Positions 1 through 7,515 are shown, counted from the stretch's first letter. The stretch is 11,429 nt of DNA from Helicobacteraceae bacterium (GCA_027057185.1 JALUJE010000107.1:1-11429), one strand, 5' to 3'. A program made the numbers and translations. Notes: generated from the sequence alone by a model not told the origin.

Positions 1-454
1 TAGAGAGCTCCTGCTCAATTTTTAAGGAGTAGATCACCTCTTTGATTTTACGTGAAATTTTCTTCTCACGGGTTAGTAAGGTATTTTTCACCAGCTGCTG
101 TGTCAGGGTACTCGCCCCTTCTACCAGCTTGCCGGCTTTAATATCTTTAATGATTGCCCGCATAATAGCATCGACATTAATACCGGGATGCTCAAAAAAC
201 GTAGTATCTTCAATCGCCAAAAGTGCTTCAATCAGACGGGGAGGCATTTCACTAAAAGTGGCATAATAGCGGTGCTGTTTCTTAAAAATATTGGCAATTT
301 TTTTGCCGTTTTTATCATAAATTGTGGTCGTCACAGGTAATTTTAAATGTACCAGTTTCTCAGTATTAAACGACATCTTTGAGAGGTAATAGTACCCTCC
401 TATCAGGGGTACAATAATCATTAAAAGCAGTATAATGAGTAACCATTTTTTCAT
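1..454 (-). CDS. pbpA: Class A penicillin-binding protein (PBP1A type), N-terminal part, cut by the window edge
   Basis: A bifunctional peptidoglycan synthase: a transglycosylase domain that polymerises lipid II into glycan strands, followed by a transpeptidase domain (not in the window) that cross-links peptides. It is anchored in the inner membrane and faces the periplasm. I translated 151 codons from ATG at 454-452. Seen: a short basic start (MKKW), one membrane segment at about residues 4-24, then the GT51 transglycosylase domain with the catalytic-Glu motif EDTTFFEH at 82-89 (Glu82) and the signature GASTLTQQLVKN at 113-124. A basic stretch follows, SRKIKEVIYSLKIEQEL at 134-150, as in GT51 enzymes. 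The start overlaps the stop of the ABC ATPase gene by ATGA, which suggests translational coupling. It is the last visible gene of the operon that starts at alaS. A monofunctional MtgA cannot be excluded from this fragment, but the alaS-maf-pbpA order known in Campylobacter favours PBP1A. Confidence 0.9.
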   Translation of the reverse strand, partial: MKKWLLIILLLMIIVPLIGGYYYLSKMSFNTEKLVHLKLPVTTTIYDKNGKKIANIFKKQHRYYATFSEMPPRLIEALLAIEDTTFFEHPGINVDAIMRAIIKDIKAGKLVEGASTLTQQLVKNTLLTREKKISRKIKEVIYSLKIEQELS

Positions 455-1140
455 TCTCTAAAATTCCTGTGTGAAAAATTTGCTTCAATAAGCGATTTCG
501 TATAGGCACTTTTTGGTGACGTCACAATCTCTTTCATGAGACCCTGCTCGACGACCTTTCCCGATTTGATAACACAGATCTCTTCGCACAGTGCCTCCGC
601 CGAGGTCATATCATGCGTAACAAAAAGCATCTTAAAACCCATTTGTACCTGTAATTTTTTCAGGAGTGCCATAATGAGCAGGCGGGTATTGGGGTCAAGC
701 GCTGTTGTCGGTTCATCAAGCATTAAGAGTTTGGGCTCAAAACTCAGTGCCATTGCCAGAACCACCCGTTGCAACTGTCCTCCAGAGAGTTCGGGCGGAT
801 AGCGATGCAGTAAATCTGCATCCAGGTCAACCCGCTGCATTAGAGCACTTCTTTGCACGTCATCAACAAAAAACTGTTCCTTCACCTTTGTTAGCGGTGA
901 GAGTGCAGTAAACGGGTTCTGCGGTACGTAGGCGACACTATGACCATTGTGCAGTTCAAAGTCACTCTCCATCTCCAGCTGAACCGTCATCTCCCGAGGC
1001 AACATCTTAAGTAGTGCTTTGAGTGTCAAACTTTTGCCGCTGCCACTTTGCCCCACCAGAGCCAAAGAATGCTTAATACGAAAAGCGATATCGACCAAAG
1101 TTCGGTTTTGATGCTCGATTTTCAGGCGTGTTATTTTCAT
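451..1140 (-). CDS. Peptide/nickel-type ABC transporter ATP-binding protein, short, orphan
   Basis: A cytoplasmic nucleotide-binding domain that would power an ABC importer of the Dpp/Opp/Nik family. All ATPase motifs are visible in the 229 residues: Walker A GQSGSGKS (30-37), Q-loop with the family-typical VPQNPFTALSP (72-82), signature LSGGQLQR (118-125), Walker B LLMLDEP (138-144), D-loop around TTALD (145-149) and H-loop VTHD (174-177). The C-terminal text SPKSAYTKSLIEAN resembles the point where OppD/DppD proteins go on into an oligopeptide-specific extension. Here the protein ends, so it is about 90 residues shorter than a usual OppD. No permease or binding-protein gene is next to it; the only permease in view is the interrupted one near 7 kb. 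It starts 5 nt after the bioF-like gene with no strong ribosome binding site and overlaps PBP1A by 4 nt, so it looks operon-coupled. The substrate cannot be told from sequence. Confidence 0.88.
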   Translation of the reverse strand: MKITRLKIEHQNRTLVDIAFRIKHSLALVGQSGSGKSLTLKALLKMLPREMTVQLEMESDFELHNGHSVAYVPQNPFTALSPLTKVKEQFFVDDVQRSALMQRVDLDADLLHRYPPELSGGQLQRVVLAMALSFEPKLLMLDEPTTALDPNTRLLIMALLKKLQVQMGFKMLFVTHDMTSAEALCEEICVIKSGKVVEQGLMKEIVTSPKSAYTKSLIEANFSHRNFRE

Positions 1141-1145
1141 TCGTA

Positions 1146-2246
1146 CTATTTTACCTGAAAGTTATTGATAAATTTACATGTAGCATCTAACATCGCCTCA
1201 CTTTCACCCAATCGTGCAATGAGACGAATTATTGCTTTTTCCACGGTGGGGGGACGAATGGCACCAACTAAAATGCCTTTCTCCAATAGAGCTTTTTGAA
1301 TATTCAATACCTCAGTATTGTCTCCTACAAAAACCGGAGCAATCAGAGCAGGCATGGTGACATGAAGTAGTACTTCTACCCTGCTACGTCGTCGCAAAAT
1401 ATTTTTTTGTAAAGCAGCGGTATGCTGCTGAATATACTTCAACGCCTGATGTGCCAATAGGGTATCGAAAAGAGAGGGTGCCGTTGCATATATGATCGGT
1501 TTGGCACGATTGAGTAGATAAGAGATTATATGGTGTGATGCCAGAATATAGCCTCCAAAACTACCGTACGCTTTTCCAAGAGTCCCCATTTTAATATGAT
1601 TGGGTGCAATGGGAATGTCATACAAATCAAATACACCCAAAAGATGCTTTCCCACAACACCGCAGCTGTGTGCTTCATCTACAATCAGCACGGCATCGTA
1701 ACGGTTTGCCAATGCAATAATATCTCGATGGAGCAAATCTCCTTCCATAGAGTATACGCCTTCAACCGCAATAATATTACGCTTTGAGGTTGATGCACGA
1801 AGCAGCGTTTCCAAATGTTCTGCACTGTTATGCCTGAAATACTCTACTCTGGCATCAACAGTTCGTGCCGCCAATATTCCGCTAGCATGGAATTTTTCAT
1901 CAATCAGCAAGGTGTCGCCATGACGTAGCAATGCTTCAATCAGGGCAATATTGGCATTAAAACCACTGCCTAGAATAATACCCGCCTCAAAACCATTTGC
2001 CTCACATAATGCCTGTTCAAATTCTTGATGAATCGGATGATATCCGTTAACCAGCATAGAGGCTTTGGGGGCATGTACCTCATAACCTTGAAGCAATTCG
2101 CAAGTAGTGTGCAACAACTCCCGGGAGTGTGCCAATCCCAAATAGTCATTAGACGCAAAATCAACACTTGCCTCAGGGTAGATGTGACGATCTCGGAACC
2201 GATTGGCACGCTCTAGGGCACGCAATTCACGTTCATAAAAGTTCAT
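1146..2246 (-). CDS. bioF: 8-amino-7-oxononanoate synthase-like alpha-oxoamine synthase (BioF family)
   Basis: A PLP-dependent, cytoplasmic fold-type I enzyme. BioF condenses pimeloyl-ACP or pimeloyl-CoA with L-alanine to 8-amino-7-oxononanoate, the first committed step of biotin ring assembly. The 366 residues are a little shorter than E. coli BioF (384). Seen: FASNDYLGLA (30-39), which matches the N-terminal motif of the family; a Gly-rich SGFNAN (94-99); His120 in the DEKFHASG stretch, which would stack on PLP; EGVYSMEGD (162-170); VDEAHSCGVVG (189-199), with Asp190 for the pyridine nitrogen and His193; and GTLGKAYGSFGG (221-232), with Lys225 as the Schiff-base lysine. The start ATG overlaps the protease stop as TAATG. 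No other biotin gene is present here. bioF next to PBP1A is also known in H. pylori. Related family members (glycine C-acetyltransferase, other oxoamine synthases) cannot be excluded, so the exact acyl substrate is inferred. Confidence 0.8.
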   Translation of the reverse strand: MNFYERELRALERANRFRDRHIYPEASVDFASNDYLGLAHSRELLHTTCELLQGYEVHAPKASMLVNGYHPIHQEFEQALCEANGFEAGIILGSGFNANIALIEALLRHGDTLLIDEKFHASGILAARTVDARVEYFRHNSAEHLETLLRASTSKRNIIAVEGVYSMEGDLLHRDIIALANRYDAVLIVDEAHSCGVVGKHLLGVFDLYDIPIAPNHIKMGTLGKAYGSFGGYILASHHIISYLLNRAKPIIYATAPSLFDTLLAHQALKYIQQHTAALQKNILRRRSRVEVLLHVTMPALIAPVFVGDNTEVLNIQKALLEKGILVGAIRPPTVEKAIIRLIARLGESEAMLDATCKFINNFQVK

Positions 2247-3007
2247 TACTGCTTGGGCTGTGACTCAAGCACGTTGATAAATGCTTCAATAGCCCGAATT
2301 CGTGCATCACTAGAAGGGTGTGTCGAAAGAAACTCCGGGGGACGTTTTGAACCCGCAGAGGCCTGTTTCATCCGTTTCCAAAAATTGACGGCCTCATACA
2401 CATTGTAACCGGCTTTGTACATCAGATAGACACCAATCTGATCTGCCTCATATTCGTGCTGACGGCTAAAAGGCAGCATGAGCCCAAGCTGTGATGTCAG
2501 ACCATACGCCTGTGCATACAATCCCTGATATTTCGCTGGTATCTTCAGCGCCATTGCCAATACCTGCGCTCCAAAATTTGACGCCTGCTGCATGGACATT
2601 CTCTCAGCACCATGACGTGCCAGTGCATGGGCAATTTCATGTCCCATCACGGTAGCAATTTGGTCATCATTTTGCATAATTTTCAAGATACCGGTATAAA
2701 AAAAGACTTTCCCGCCAGGCAGACAAAATGCATTCATAGTATCATCATCAATCACATGAAATTCCCACTGGTAGTTCTGCTGTCCCGTTACCTTGGCAAT
2801 GCGTTGCCCAATACGACGTACCCGTTCATTAAGACGTCGGTCGGTACTTAGCTTGGCATTGTGTAAAATTTTACTGGATTCTGAAAGCCCCAGCTGCATC
2901 TCTTGCTGTGGACTCACCATAATAAATTGTGTTCGACCCGTTAGCGGTGCCTTAGCGCATCCGACACACACCAGCAAAACCATACACAATAGAAAGAATT
3001 GACGCAT
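2246..3007 (-). CDS. M48-family zinc metalloprotease, probable lipoprotein (LoiP/Oma1-like)
   Basis: A probable envelope quality-control protease, membrane-tethered in the periplasm. I chose the ATG at 3007-3005 (253 aa). It sits 4 nt after GGAGG and leaves a 13-nt gap to maf, whereas the longer frame would run into maf. Numbering from this start, residues 1-16 are a hydrophobic signal sequence followed by Cys17 (the context is LLVCVGC), which fits a lipoprotein signal, although the residue at -3 is Cys rather than Leu/Val/Ile. The catalytic zinc motif HEIAHALARH is at 123-132 (HExxH at 123-127, then a further His as in M48), and EYEAD at 185-189 supplies the expected third ligand, Glu. STHPSSDARI near the C-terminus matches the conserved THP-x-x-x-x-R region of this group. 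BepA-type relatives carry a TPR tail; this one ends without it, so it is closer to LoiP/YcaL. The place upstream of PBP1A fits an envelope role. The substrate is unknown. Confidence 0.88.
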   Translation of the reverse strand: MRQFFLLCMVLLVCVGCAKAPLTGRTQFIMVSPQQEMQLGLSESSKILHNAKLSTDRRLNERVRRIGQRIAKVTGQQNYQWEFHVIDDDTMNAFCLPGGKVFFYTGILKIMQNDDQIATVMGHEIAHALARHGAERMSMQQASNFGAQVLAMALKIPAKYQGLYAQAYGLTSQLGLMLPFSRQHEYEADQIGVYLMYKAGYNVYEAVNFWKRMKQASAGSKRPPEFLSTHPSSDARIRAIEAFINVLESQPKQ

Positions 3008-3020
3008 ACCGCCTCCTAAA

Positions 3021-3578
3021 TTACATGTAATGTTGTAATACTTCAATACTCAATCCCATAGCACAACTCTCAAAGCCCCGAACTTCCTGAATATAGGGTC
3101 TGCAAAATCCTTCAACCATACATGCACCCGCTTTGCCCCGCCAAGCACCACTGTGTAGGTAACGCTCCAGATCGTCCCTGTCAAAAGGACCGAACCGATA
3201 GTCTGTTGCCGAGAGATCCAGAAGCTCCAGAGCCTTGGACTTATAGATCATACACGTCAGAATGGAGACAACCGAACCACTCTGCAGTAATAGAATCCGA
3301 CGGGCATCTTCAAGAGAGTGTGCCTTCCGGAGTATCTGGTTCTCAACGCTAATAACCGTATCGGCTACAAGAAGTGGCATACGTTCATACCCGTACTGTT
3401 TGAGTGCCACACCGTATTTCCCCAAAGTTGCTTGATAGACAAACGCTTTGGCATTCGTTGCTTTTATACTGTCTTCACCAAAATTCACTCCCTCCTGTAC
3501 AAAAGGAATGTTTGCCGTTTTAAGAAGTGCTGCCCGGGTTAAAGAGGCAGAGGCAAGACGTATGCAAATCGGTCTCAT
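3021..3578 (-). CDS. maf: Maf-family nucleotide pyrophosphatase
   Basis: Maf proteins hydrolyse nucleoside triphosphates (dTTP, UTP, modified or methylated NTPs, depending on subgroup) to the monophosphate plus pyrophosphate. They are thought to sanitise the nucleotide pool and can affect septum formation. The frame could be read further upstream, but the added residues would come from the end of alaS. The ATG at 3578-3576 starts 4 nt after the alaS stop and gives 185 aa, the usual Maf length. Seen: the N-terminal nucleotide-binding motif RLASASLTRAALL (6-18), with its conserved Ser and Arg; LLVADTVIS with the catalytic-type Asp; and the late WRGKAGACMVEG block, matching the GxAGxYxIQG region of the family with Cys-Met where Tyr-x is common. 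Which substrate subgroup it belongs to (YhdE-like or YceF-like) is not clear to me. alaS-maf adjacency is conserved in Campylobacter. Confidence 0.88.
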   Translation of the reverse strand: MRPICIRLASASLTRAALLKTANIPFVQEGVNFGEDSIKATNAKAFVYQATLGKYGVALKQYGYERMPLLVADTVISVENQILRKAHSLEDARRILLLQSGSVVSILTCMIYKSKALELLDLSATDYRFGPFDRDDLERYLHSGAWRGKAGACMVEGFCRPYIQEVRGFESCAMGLSIEVLQHYM

Positions 3579-3582
3579 CGGT

Positions 3583-6132
3583 TTAAGATAATGCCTCAAA
3601 AGCAACACTGTGTGCCAATGCTTTTGCTTCATCAATTTTTTCTAATATCTTACCTCCGGCTTGGGCAAAGTCATCCCGACCACCACCGCCGCCACCTAAA
3701 AGAGGTGCCACTTCTTTAATCCATGATCCAGCCTTAAGGGGCGCATTTTTAACACCCGCAGCCATAAGAACCTTCTCTCCTTTTTTCTGAAACAGCATCA
3801 CGGCAAGACGCTCGTGCATATTTTTGAGCTCATCAATCTGCTCTTTAATATCCCCACCAGAAATCTCTTCGATCACCAGAGATACTCCATGAATCTCTTC
3901 AACATTCAATGGTGCTTTTGCTGCCTGCAATGCCGCCTGAAGATCACTTTTCAAACGTTTTACCTGATCTTTGAGCCGCTGTACTCCACTGAGAATATCC
4001 CGATGCTTCAAAGCATGTTGTACTGTTTCAATACTGTGGCGTTGTGCTTTGACATGGTTGTAAGCAGCATTGCCACATACCGCTTCAATCCGTCGTACTC
4101 CCGCACTCACACCACTTTCTTTTACAATCAAAAACATACCGATCATTGTTGTGTTATCGACATGCGTACCACCGCATAGTTCAACTGAAGCATCACCAAA
4201 ACTTACAACACGAACACGATCTCCATATTTCTCTCCAAAAAGCGCTCGTGCCCCACTCTGTTTTGCGGTATCAATATCCATCTCTTTGGTTTGACATGCC
4301 AAAGCACGAAGAATGTCATAATTGACTCGCTCCTCTACCGCTAAAATTTCCTCGTGTGTCATCGCCTTGGGATGAGAAAAGTCGAAGCGTAGCCGGGTTG
4401 CCTCCACAAGTGATCCGGCCTGTGCAATATGATCGCCCAACACTTCATACAGTGCTGCATGCACCAGATGGGTGGCGCTATGATGCTTGGCAATCTCATG
4501 ACGTGAATGATCTACTCTGGCCTCTACGCTCTCGTGAATGCTGAGGGTCTCATGAACATGAACATGGGAAAGATTTAAGCCATGAAATATCTGCGTATCG
4601 AGTACATCGGCTTTGGCACCTAACACTCCTGTGTCACCACACTGACCACCGCTTTGTGCATAAAACGGAGTGCGCTCCAACAAGACCCACCCCTGTTGCT
4701 GCGCATGCAGACGCTCTACCTGAACAAAATGCTCACTCAATAACGCTACAATCTTCACGGGGGCACTCAGCGCATCGTAGCCGATAAACGTGTTGGTTCC
4801 AAACTGCTCCAGAAGGGTTTTAAAATCACCTTCAACGGCAACGTCACCACTGCCTTTCCATGCTGCTTTGGCACGGTCACGCTGTGCCTGCATTAACGTA
4901 TTGAACGTACCCGTATCTAAAGAGCATCCTTTCTCTTTAAGCATGTCTTCAGTCAGATCCAGTGGAAATCCGAAGGTATCGTACAGCTTGAATGCCACCG
5001 CCCCACTAAAGGTATCTTGAGTCTGTTGTAACTCTTCGTTGAACAGAGCAATACCCGAAGCAATAGTATTAAAAAATCGTTCTTCTTCCAAACGAATCTG
5101 CTCACTAACTGCTGCGGCCTTAGGTTCCAAATACCCGTAAGCTTGCTTCATTGTCATTACAACTGTATCGACAAGCGTATGCATAAACGGCGCCTTAAAT
5201 CCCAGCAGGTAACCGTGACGCACTGCCCGCCGCAGTATACGGCGCAACACGTAACCGCGTCCTTCATTGGAAAAGTTGGTTCCTTGCGAGAGCAGAAATA
5301 CTACCGTACGAATATGATCGGCAATCACACGATACGATGCACCTTCAGCATACTCATATTTTTTATTTAACCGTGCTTCTACCTGGCGGATCAGCGGCAT
5401 AAACAGGGATGAATCGTAGTTACTTAAAACACCTTCTTTAATGGCGATCACCCGCTCAAGCCCCATACCCGTATCAATAGAAGGTTTCGGAAGCGGATGC
5501 ATCTCGCCTTTGGTATTGCGCTCATACTGCATAAAGACCAAGTTCCATATCTCTAAAAAACGGTCTCCCTCACCACCAAGATAATCATCTTCAGAATAAA
5601 AATGTTCCACACCCTGATCATAAAAAATCTCCGAACACGGTCCACACGGTCCGGTATCTCCCATCTGCCAAAAATTATCGGTATCTCCAAGACGCTTAAT
5701 ACGATCTGCTGAGATATAGCGTTGCCAGATTGCCTCGGCTTCGTCATCACTCTCATGAACCGTTACCCATAGCTTCTCTACGGGTAATTCCAATACTTCA
5801 GTAATAAATTCCCAAGCATAAGCAATGGCTTCTTCTTTAAAATAATCACCGAAACTAAAATTTCCCAACATCTCAAAAAACGTGTGATGGCGCGCGGTGT
5901 GCCCGACATTTTCCAGGTCATTATGTTTTCCACCGGCACGAAGACAGGGTTGACAAGATGTAGCACGCGGATTCTCCGGAGGCGGTACCTCCCCGGTAAA
6001 AATGGATTTAAACGGTACCATACCCGCATTATTAAACAACAATGTTGCATCTTCAGGAACCAGCGGCGCTCCTTGAATACGTTGATGCTGCTTAGATTCA
6101 AAATAGTTAAGATACGCTTCTCTAACGTCCAT
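3583..6132 (-). CDS. alaS: Alanyl-tRNA synthetase
   Basis: A class II synthetase that charges tRNA-Ala and clears mischarged Ser/Gly-tRNA-Ala in the cytoplasm. The 849 aa are complete and near the usual bacterial length (E. coli 876). Domain order as seen: catalytic core at 1 to about 240, with motif 1 FNNAGMVPFK (33-42), the RATSCQPCLRAGGKHNDLE stretch (56-74), motif 2 around GHTARHHTFFEMLGNFSFG (77-95) and motif 3 GMGLERV (222-228). The tRNA-recognition helical domain contains GRGYVLRRILRRAVRHG (291-307). The editing domain has HSATH (551-555) and CGGTH (653-657), the four zinc-binding ligands. The C-terminal C-Ala oligomerisation domain ends in a run of six glycines before RDDFAQAGG. No motif is missing. 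It is the first gene of the minus-strand operon, read from a promoter in the 77-nt gap to aroQ. The start codon has only a weak AAGAAG ribosome binding site 7 nt upstream. Confidence 0.98.
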   Translation of the reverse strand: MDVREAYLNYFESKQHQRIQGAPLVPEDATLLFNNAGMVPFKSIFTGEVPPPENPRATSCQPCLRAGGKHNDLENVGHTARHHTFFEMLGNFSFGDYFKEEAIAYAWEFITEVLELPVEKLWVTVHESDDEAEAIWQRYISADRIKRLGDTDNFWQMGDTGPCGPCSEIFYDQGVEHFYSEDDYLGGEGDRFLEIWNLVFMQYERNTKGEMHPLPKPSIDTGMGLERVIAIKEGVLSNYDSSLFMPLIRQVEARLNKKYEYAEGASYRVIADHIRTVVFLLSQGTNFSNEGRGYVLRRILRRAVRHGYLLGFKAPFMHTLVDTVVMTMKQAYGYLEPKAAAVSEQIRLEEERFFNTIASGIALFNEELQQTQDTFSGAVAFKLYDTFGFPLDLTEDMLKEKGCSLDTGTFNTLMQAQRDRAKAAWKGSGDVAVEGDFKTLLEQFGTNTFIGYDALSAPVKIVALLSEHFVQVERLHAQQQGWVLLERTPFYAQSGGQCGDTGVLGAKADVLDTQIFHGLNLSHVHVHETLSIHESVEARVDHSRHEIAKHHSATHLVHAALYEVLGDHIAQAGSLVEATRLRFDFSHPKAMTHEEILAVEERVNYDILRALACQTKEMDIDTAKQSGARALFGEKYGDRVRVVSFGDASVELCGGTHVDNTTMIGMFLIVKESGVSAGVRRIEAVCGNAAYNHVKAQRHSIETVQHALKHRDILSGVQRLKDQVKRLKSDLQAALQAAKAPLNVEEIHGVSLVIEEISGGDIKEQIDELKNMHERLAVMLFQKKGEKVLMAAGVKNAPLKAGSWIKEVAPLLGGGGGGRDDFAQAGGKILEKIDEAKALAHSVAFEALS

Positions 6133-6162
6133 AGGATTACTTCTTTATTATAAAATTACGCG

Positions 6163-6168
6163 ATTATA
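6163..6168 (-). promoter_or_regulatory. Candidate -10 box of the alaS operon promoter
   Basis: A perfect TATAAT on the minus strand, 31 nt before the alaS start. It would place the transcription start near 6156 and give a leader of about 24 nt. No TTGACA-like -35 is visible, which is common for sigma-70 promoters in Campylobacterota. A second TATAAT on the same strand at 6147-6152 would leave a leader of only about 8 nt and is less likely. Confidence 0.55.
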
Positions 6169-6180
6169 ACGAAAATGACG

Positions 6181-6186
6181 TATAAT
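6181..6186 (+). promoter_or_regulatory. Candidate -10 box of the aroQ promoter
   Basis: A perfect TATAAT 23 nt before the aroQ ATG. Transcription would start near 6193, giving a leader of about 17 nt that carries the AAGGAG ribosome binding site at 6198-6203. The -35 region (about 6158-6163) overlaps the opposing alaS -10 box. Confidence 0.6.
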
Positions 6187-6209
6187 ACCTATAAATAAAG
6201 GAGTTGTCT

Positions 6210-6509
6210 ATGGAAATGAAAACGTGCACTACCCTAGAAGAAGTACGTAGTGAAATTGATGCGCTTGATACCCAAATTGTTGCACTCATTGCAACACGAA
6301 ACCGTTATATTCATCAAGCCGCCGCTTTTAAAAACAGTGTTGACGAGGTTAAAGCAGCTGAGAGAATCGATTTTGTCTTACAAAAGGTACGTCATCAAGC
6401 TCTCTCACAGGGACTCAACCCCAACCTCATCTCCAAGCTCTACGAACTGATGATTGAAGAGATGGTCGAATCCGAAATTGCCGAATTTCGAAATAAAGAT
6501 GTCTTTTAA
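6210..6509 (+). CDS. aroQ: Small AroQ-class chorismate mutase
   Basis: Rearranges chorismate to prephenate on the way to Phe and Tyr; acts as an all-helical cytoplasmic dimer. I chose the ATG at 6210 because AAGGAG ends exactly 6 nt upstream. A TTG at 6204 is in frame but abuts the ribosome binding site. The 99 aa contain the pattern expected of AroQ monofunctional mutases: Arg13 in EVRSEIDALD, Arg30 in ATRNRYI, Lys41 in AAAFKNS, then ERID (51-54) and the C-terminal helix IEEMVESEIAEF (82-93). The catalytic position that is Gln88 in the E. coli mutase domain appears here as Glu89, as in some other family members. PchB-type isochorismate-pyruvate lyases share this fold; nothing nearby suggests siderophore synthesis, so mutase is the better call. 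It is the only plus-strand gene, faces the interrupted permease, and has no partner from aromatic biosynthesis in view. Confidence 0.85.
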   Translation: MEMKTCTTLEEVRSEIDALDTQIVALIATRNRYIHQAAAFKNSVDEVKAAERIDFVLQKVRHQALSQGLNPNLISKLYELMIEEMVESEIAEFRNKDVF

Positions 6510-6558
6510 AAGAAACTAAGGCAACAGTTTACTGCCCGTAGCAATCCAAAAATACGTT

Positions 6559-7515
6559 TTATCGTTTCATAAAAGGATTGATTTTTACAAGAATGAGATC
6601 GGCAATCATATTGCCGGTTAGAGTCAAAAATGATGTAATCATTAAAAATAACATAATGACGGGATAGTTACGACTGAGTGCACCGAAATAGAAAAGCTAA
6701 CGCGTACCCTCAATACCAAAAATAGATTCTAAAATCACACTACCACCAATCAACCCGGGTAAAGAGAGTCCCAATAGTGTCACAATTGGTGGCAGTAAAT
6801 TAGGCACAATATAATAACGTAGCAGACGTGATGATGAAATTCCCCGTGTACGCGCAAAAAAATAGTAATCGCTTTTTAATATCTCTAAAGTCAATGACCT
6901 GACATAGATGATCATACTCCCCAAACTTCCAAAAATCATCACACCAATCGGTAATATTAAATGCCATGCCATATCCGTGTAGTATGCTATACCCTCTTTT
7001 GGTTCAATGGAGTGAAGCCCGGCAATGGGAAGCCAGTGAAGTTCTATGGAAAACAGTAAAATAAGCAGTAGTGCCAAATAGAACGATGGCATGGCAAAGG
7101 AGAGTAGTGAGAGTTGGCGAATGACATAGTCACTACGATGCTGAAAATACAGTGCCGCTTTAATGCCCAGATAAACAGAAAGAGAAAAAGCTACCAGCAT
7201 TGAGATGATGTTGATCGTCAGGGTAATGGGTAAGCGTTTTAAAATTTCGCTGCTGACCTCGGCACCACTGACAAACGAAACACCAAAATTCAAGGTAAGT
7301 AAATTAATGATCCAGTCAATATATTGCTTCCATAACGGCTGATCCAAGCCGTAAATAGCCTGCAGTTGTGCAATGGTCTGTGGCGTCATGTTCGGGTTGA
7401 GCTCTCCTGCAGCCAAAAAACTGTTTGGTGCCGCATGAATGGCGATAAAAGAGATCACGGAGATGAGCAGTAACATTAAAATCAGGTACGTCTGTTTGGA
7501 AAGTAACATTTTCAT
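6559..7515 (-). pseudogene. DppB/OppB-type ABC permease interrupted by one in-frame TAG
   Basis: An inner-membrane permease subunit of a peptide/nickel-type ABC importer. The open part (7515 to 6697) gives 272 aa: membrane segments at about 10-28, 97-122, 133-158, 184-206 and 236-265, the family N-terminal text LDQPLWKQYIDW (58-69) and the cytoplasmic EAA loop at 213-241 (FFARTRGISSSRLL...), which docks the ATPase. It stops at TAG (6699-6697) right after SIFGIEGTR. Reading on in the same frame gives 45 more codons to TAA at 6561-6559. That tail starts LFYFGALSRNYPVIM, contains the sixth membrane segment and ends INPFMKR, as a normal DppB does (LFY..AL.RDYPVIM). With one sense codon in place of TAG the protein would be 318 aa, a normal length. 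No DppC, binding protein or ATPase gene follows. The ribosome binding site is poor. It is either a very young pseudogene, a sequencing error, or a readthrough gene. Confidence 0.8.

Noticed and set aside
42..266. Plus-strand open frame of 74 codons at the left edge
   Set aside because: Antisense to the transglycosylase domain of the class A PBP, whose motifs are clear on the minus strand.
3579..3635. N-terminal extension of Maf into alaS
   Set aside because: The extra 19 residues come from the end of alaS and are not part of the Maf fold; the ATG at 3578 gives the family length and begins just before the conserved RLASAS motif.
3814..4179. Plus-strand open frame of 121 codons antisense to alaS
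   Set aside because: It is the mirror of conserved alaS coding sequence, rich in Phe, Cys and His as antisense frames often are, with no recognisable domain.
5778..6101. Open frame of 107 codons on the minus strand inside alaS
   Set aside because: It lies fully within the motif-rich catalytic part of alaS in another frame, has low-quality composition and no ribosome binding site; a shadow frame.
6204..6209. TTG at 6204 as the aroQ start
   Set aside because: It directly abuts the AAGGAG ribosome binding site; ATG at 6210 has ideal 6-nt spacing.
6510..6558. Possible bidirectional terminator between the convergent aroQ and permease genes
   Set aside because: Only a short imperfect inverted repeat (GGCA...TGCC) without a T-run on either strand; too weak to list.
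6697..6699. TAG read as pyrrolysine or another recoded amino acid
   Set aside because: The gene is not a methylamine methyltransferase, the family position is normally an ordinary residue such as Gln, no pyl genes or recoding structure are visible, and all three stop codons are used as normal stops elsewhere in the window.
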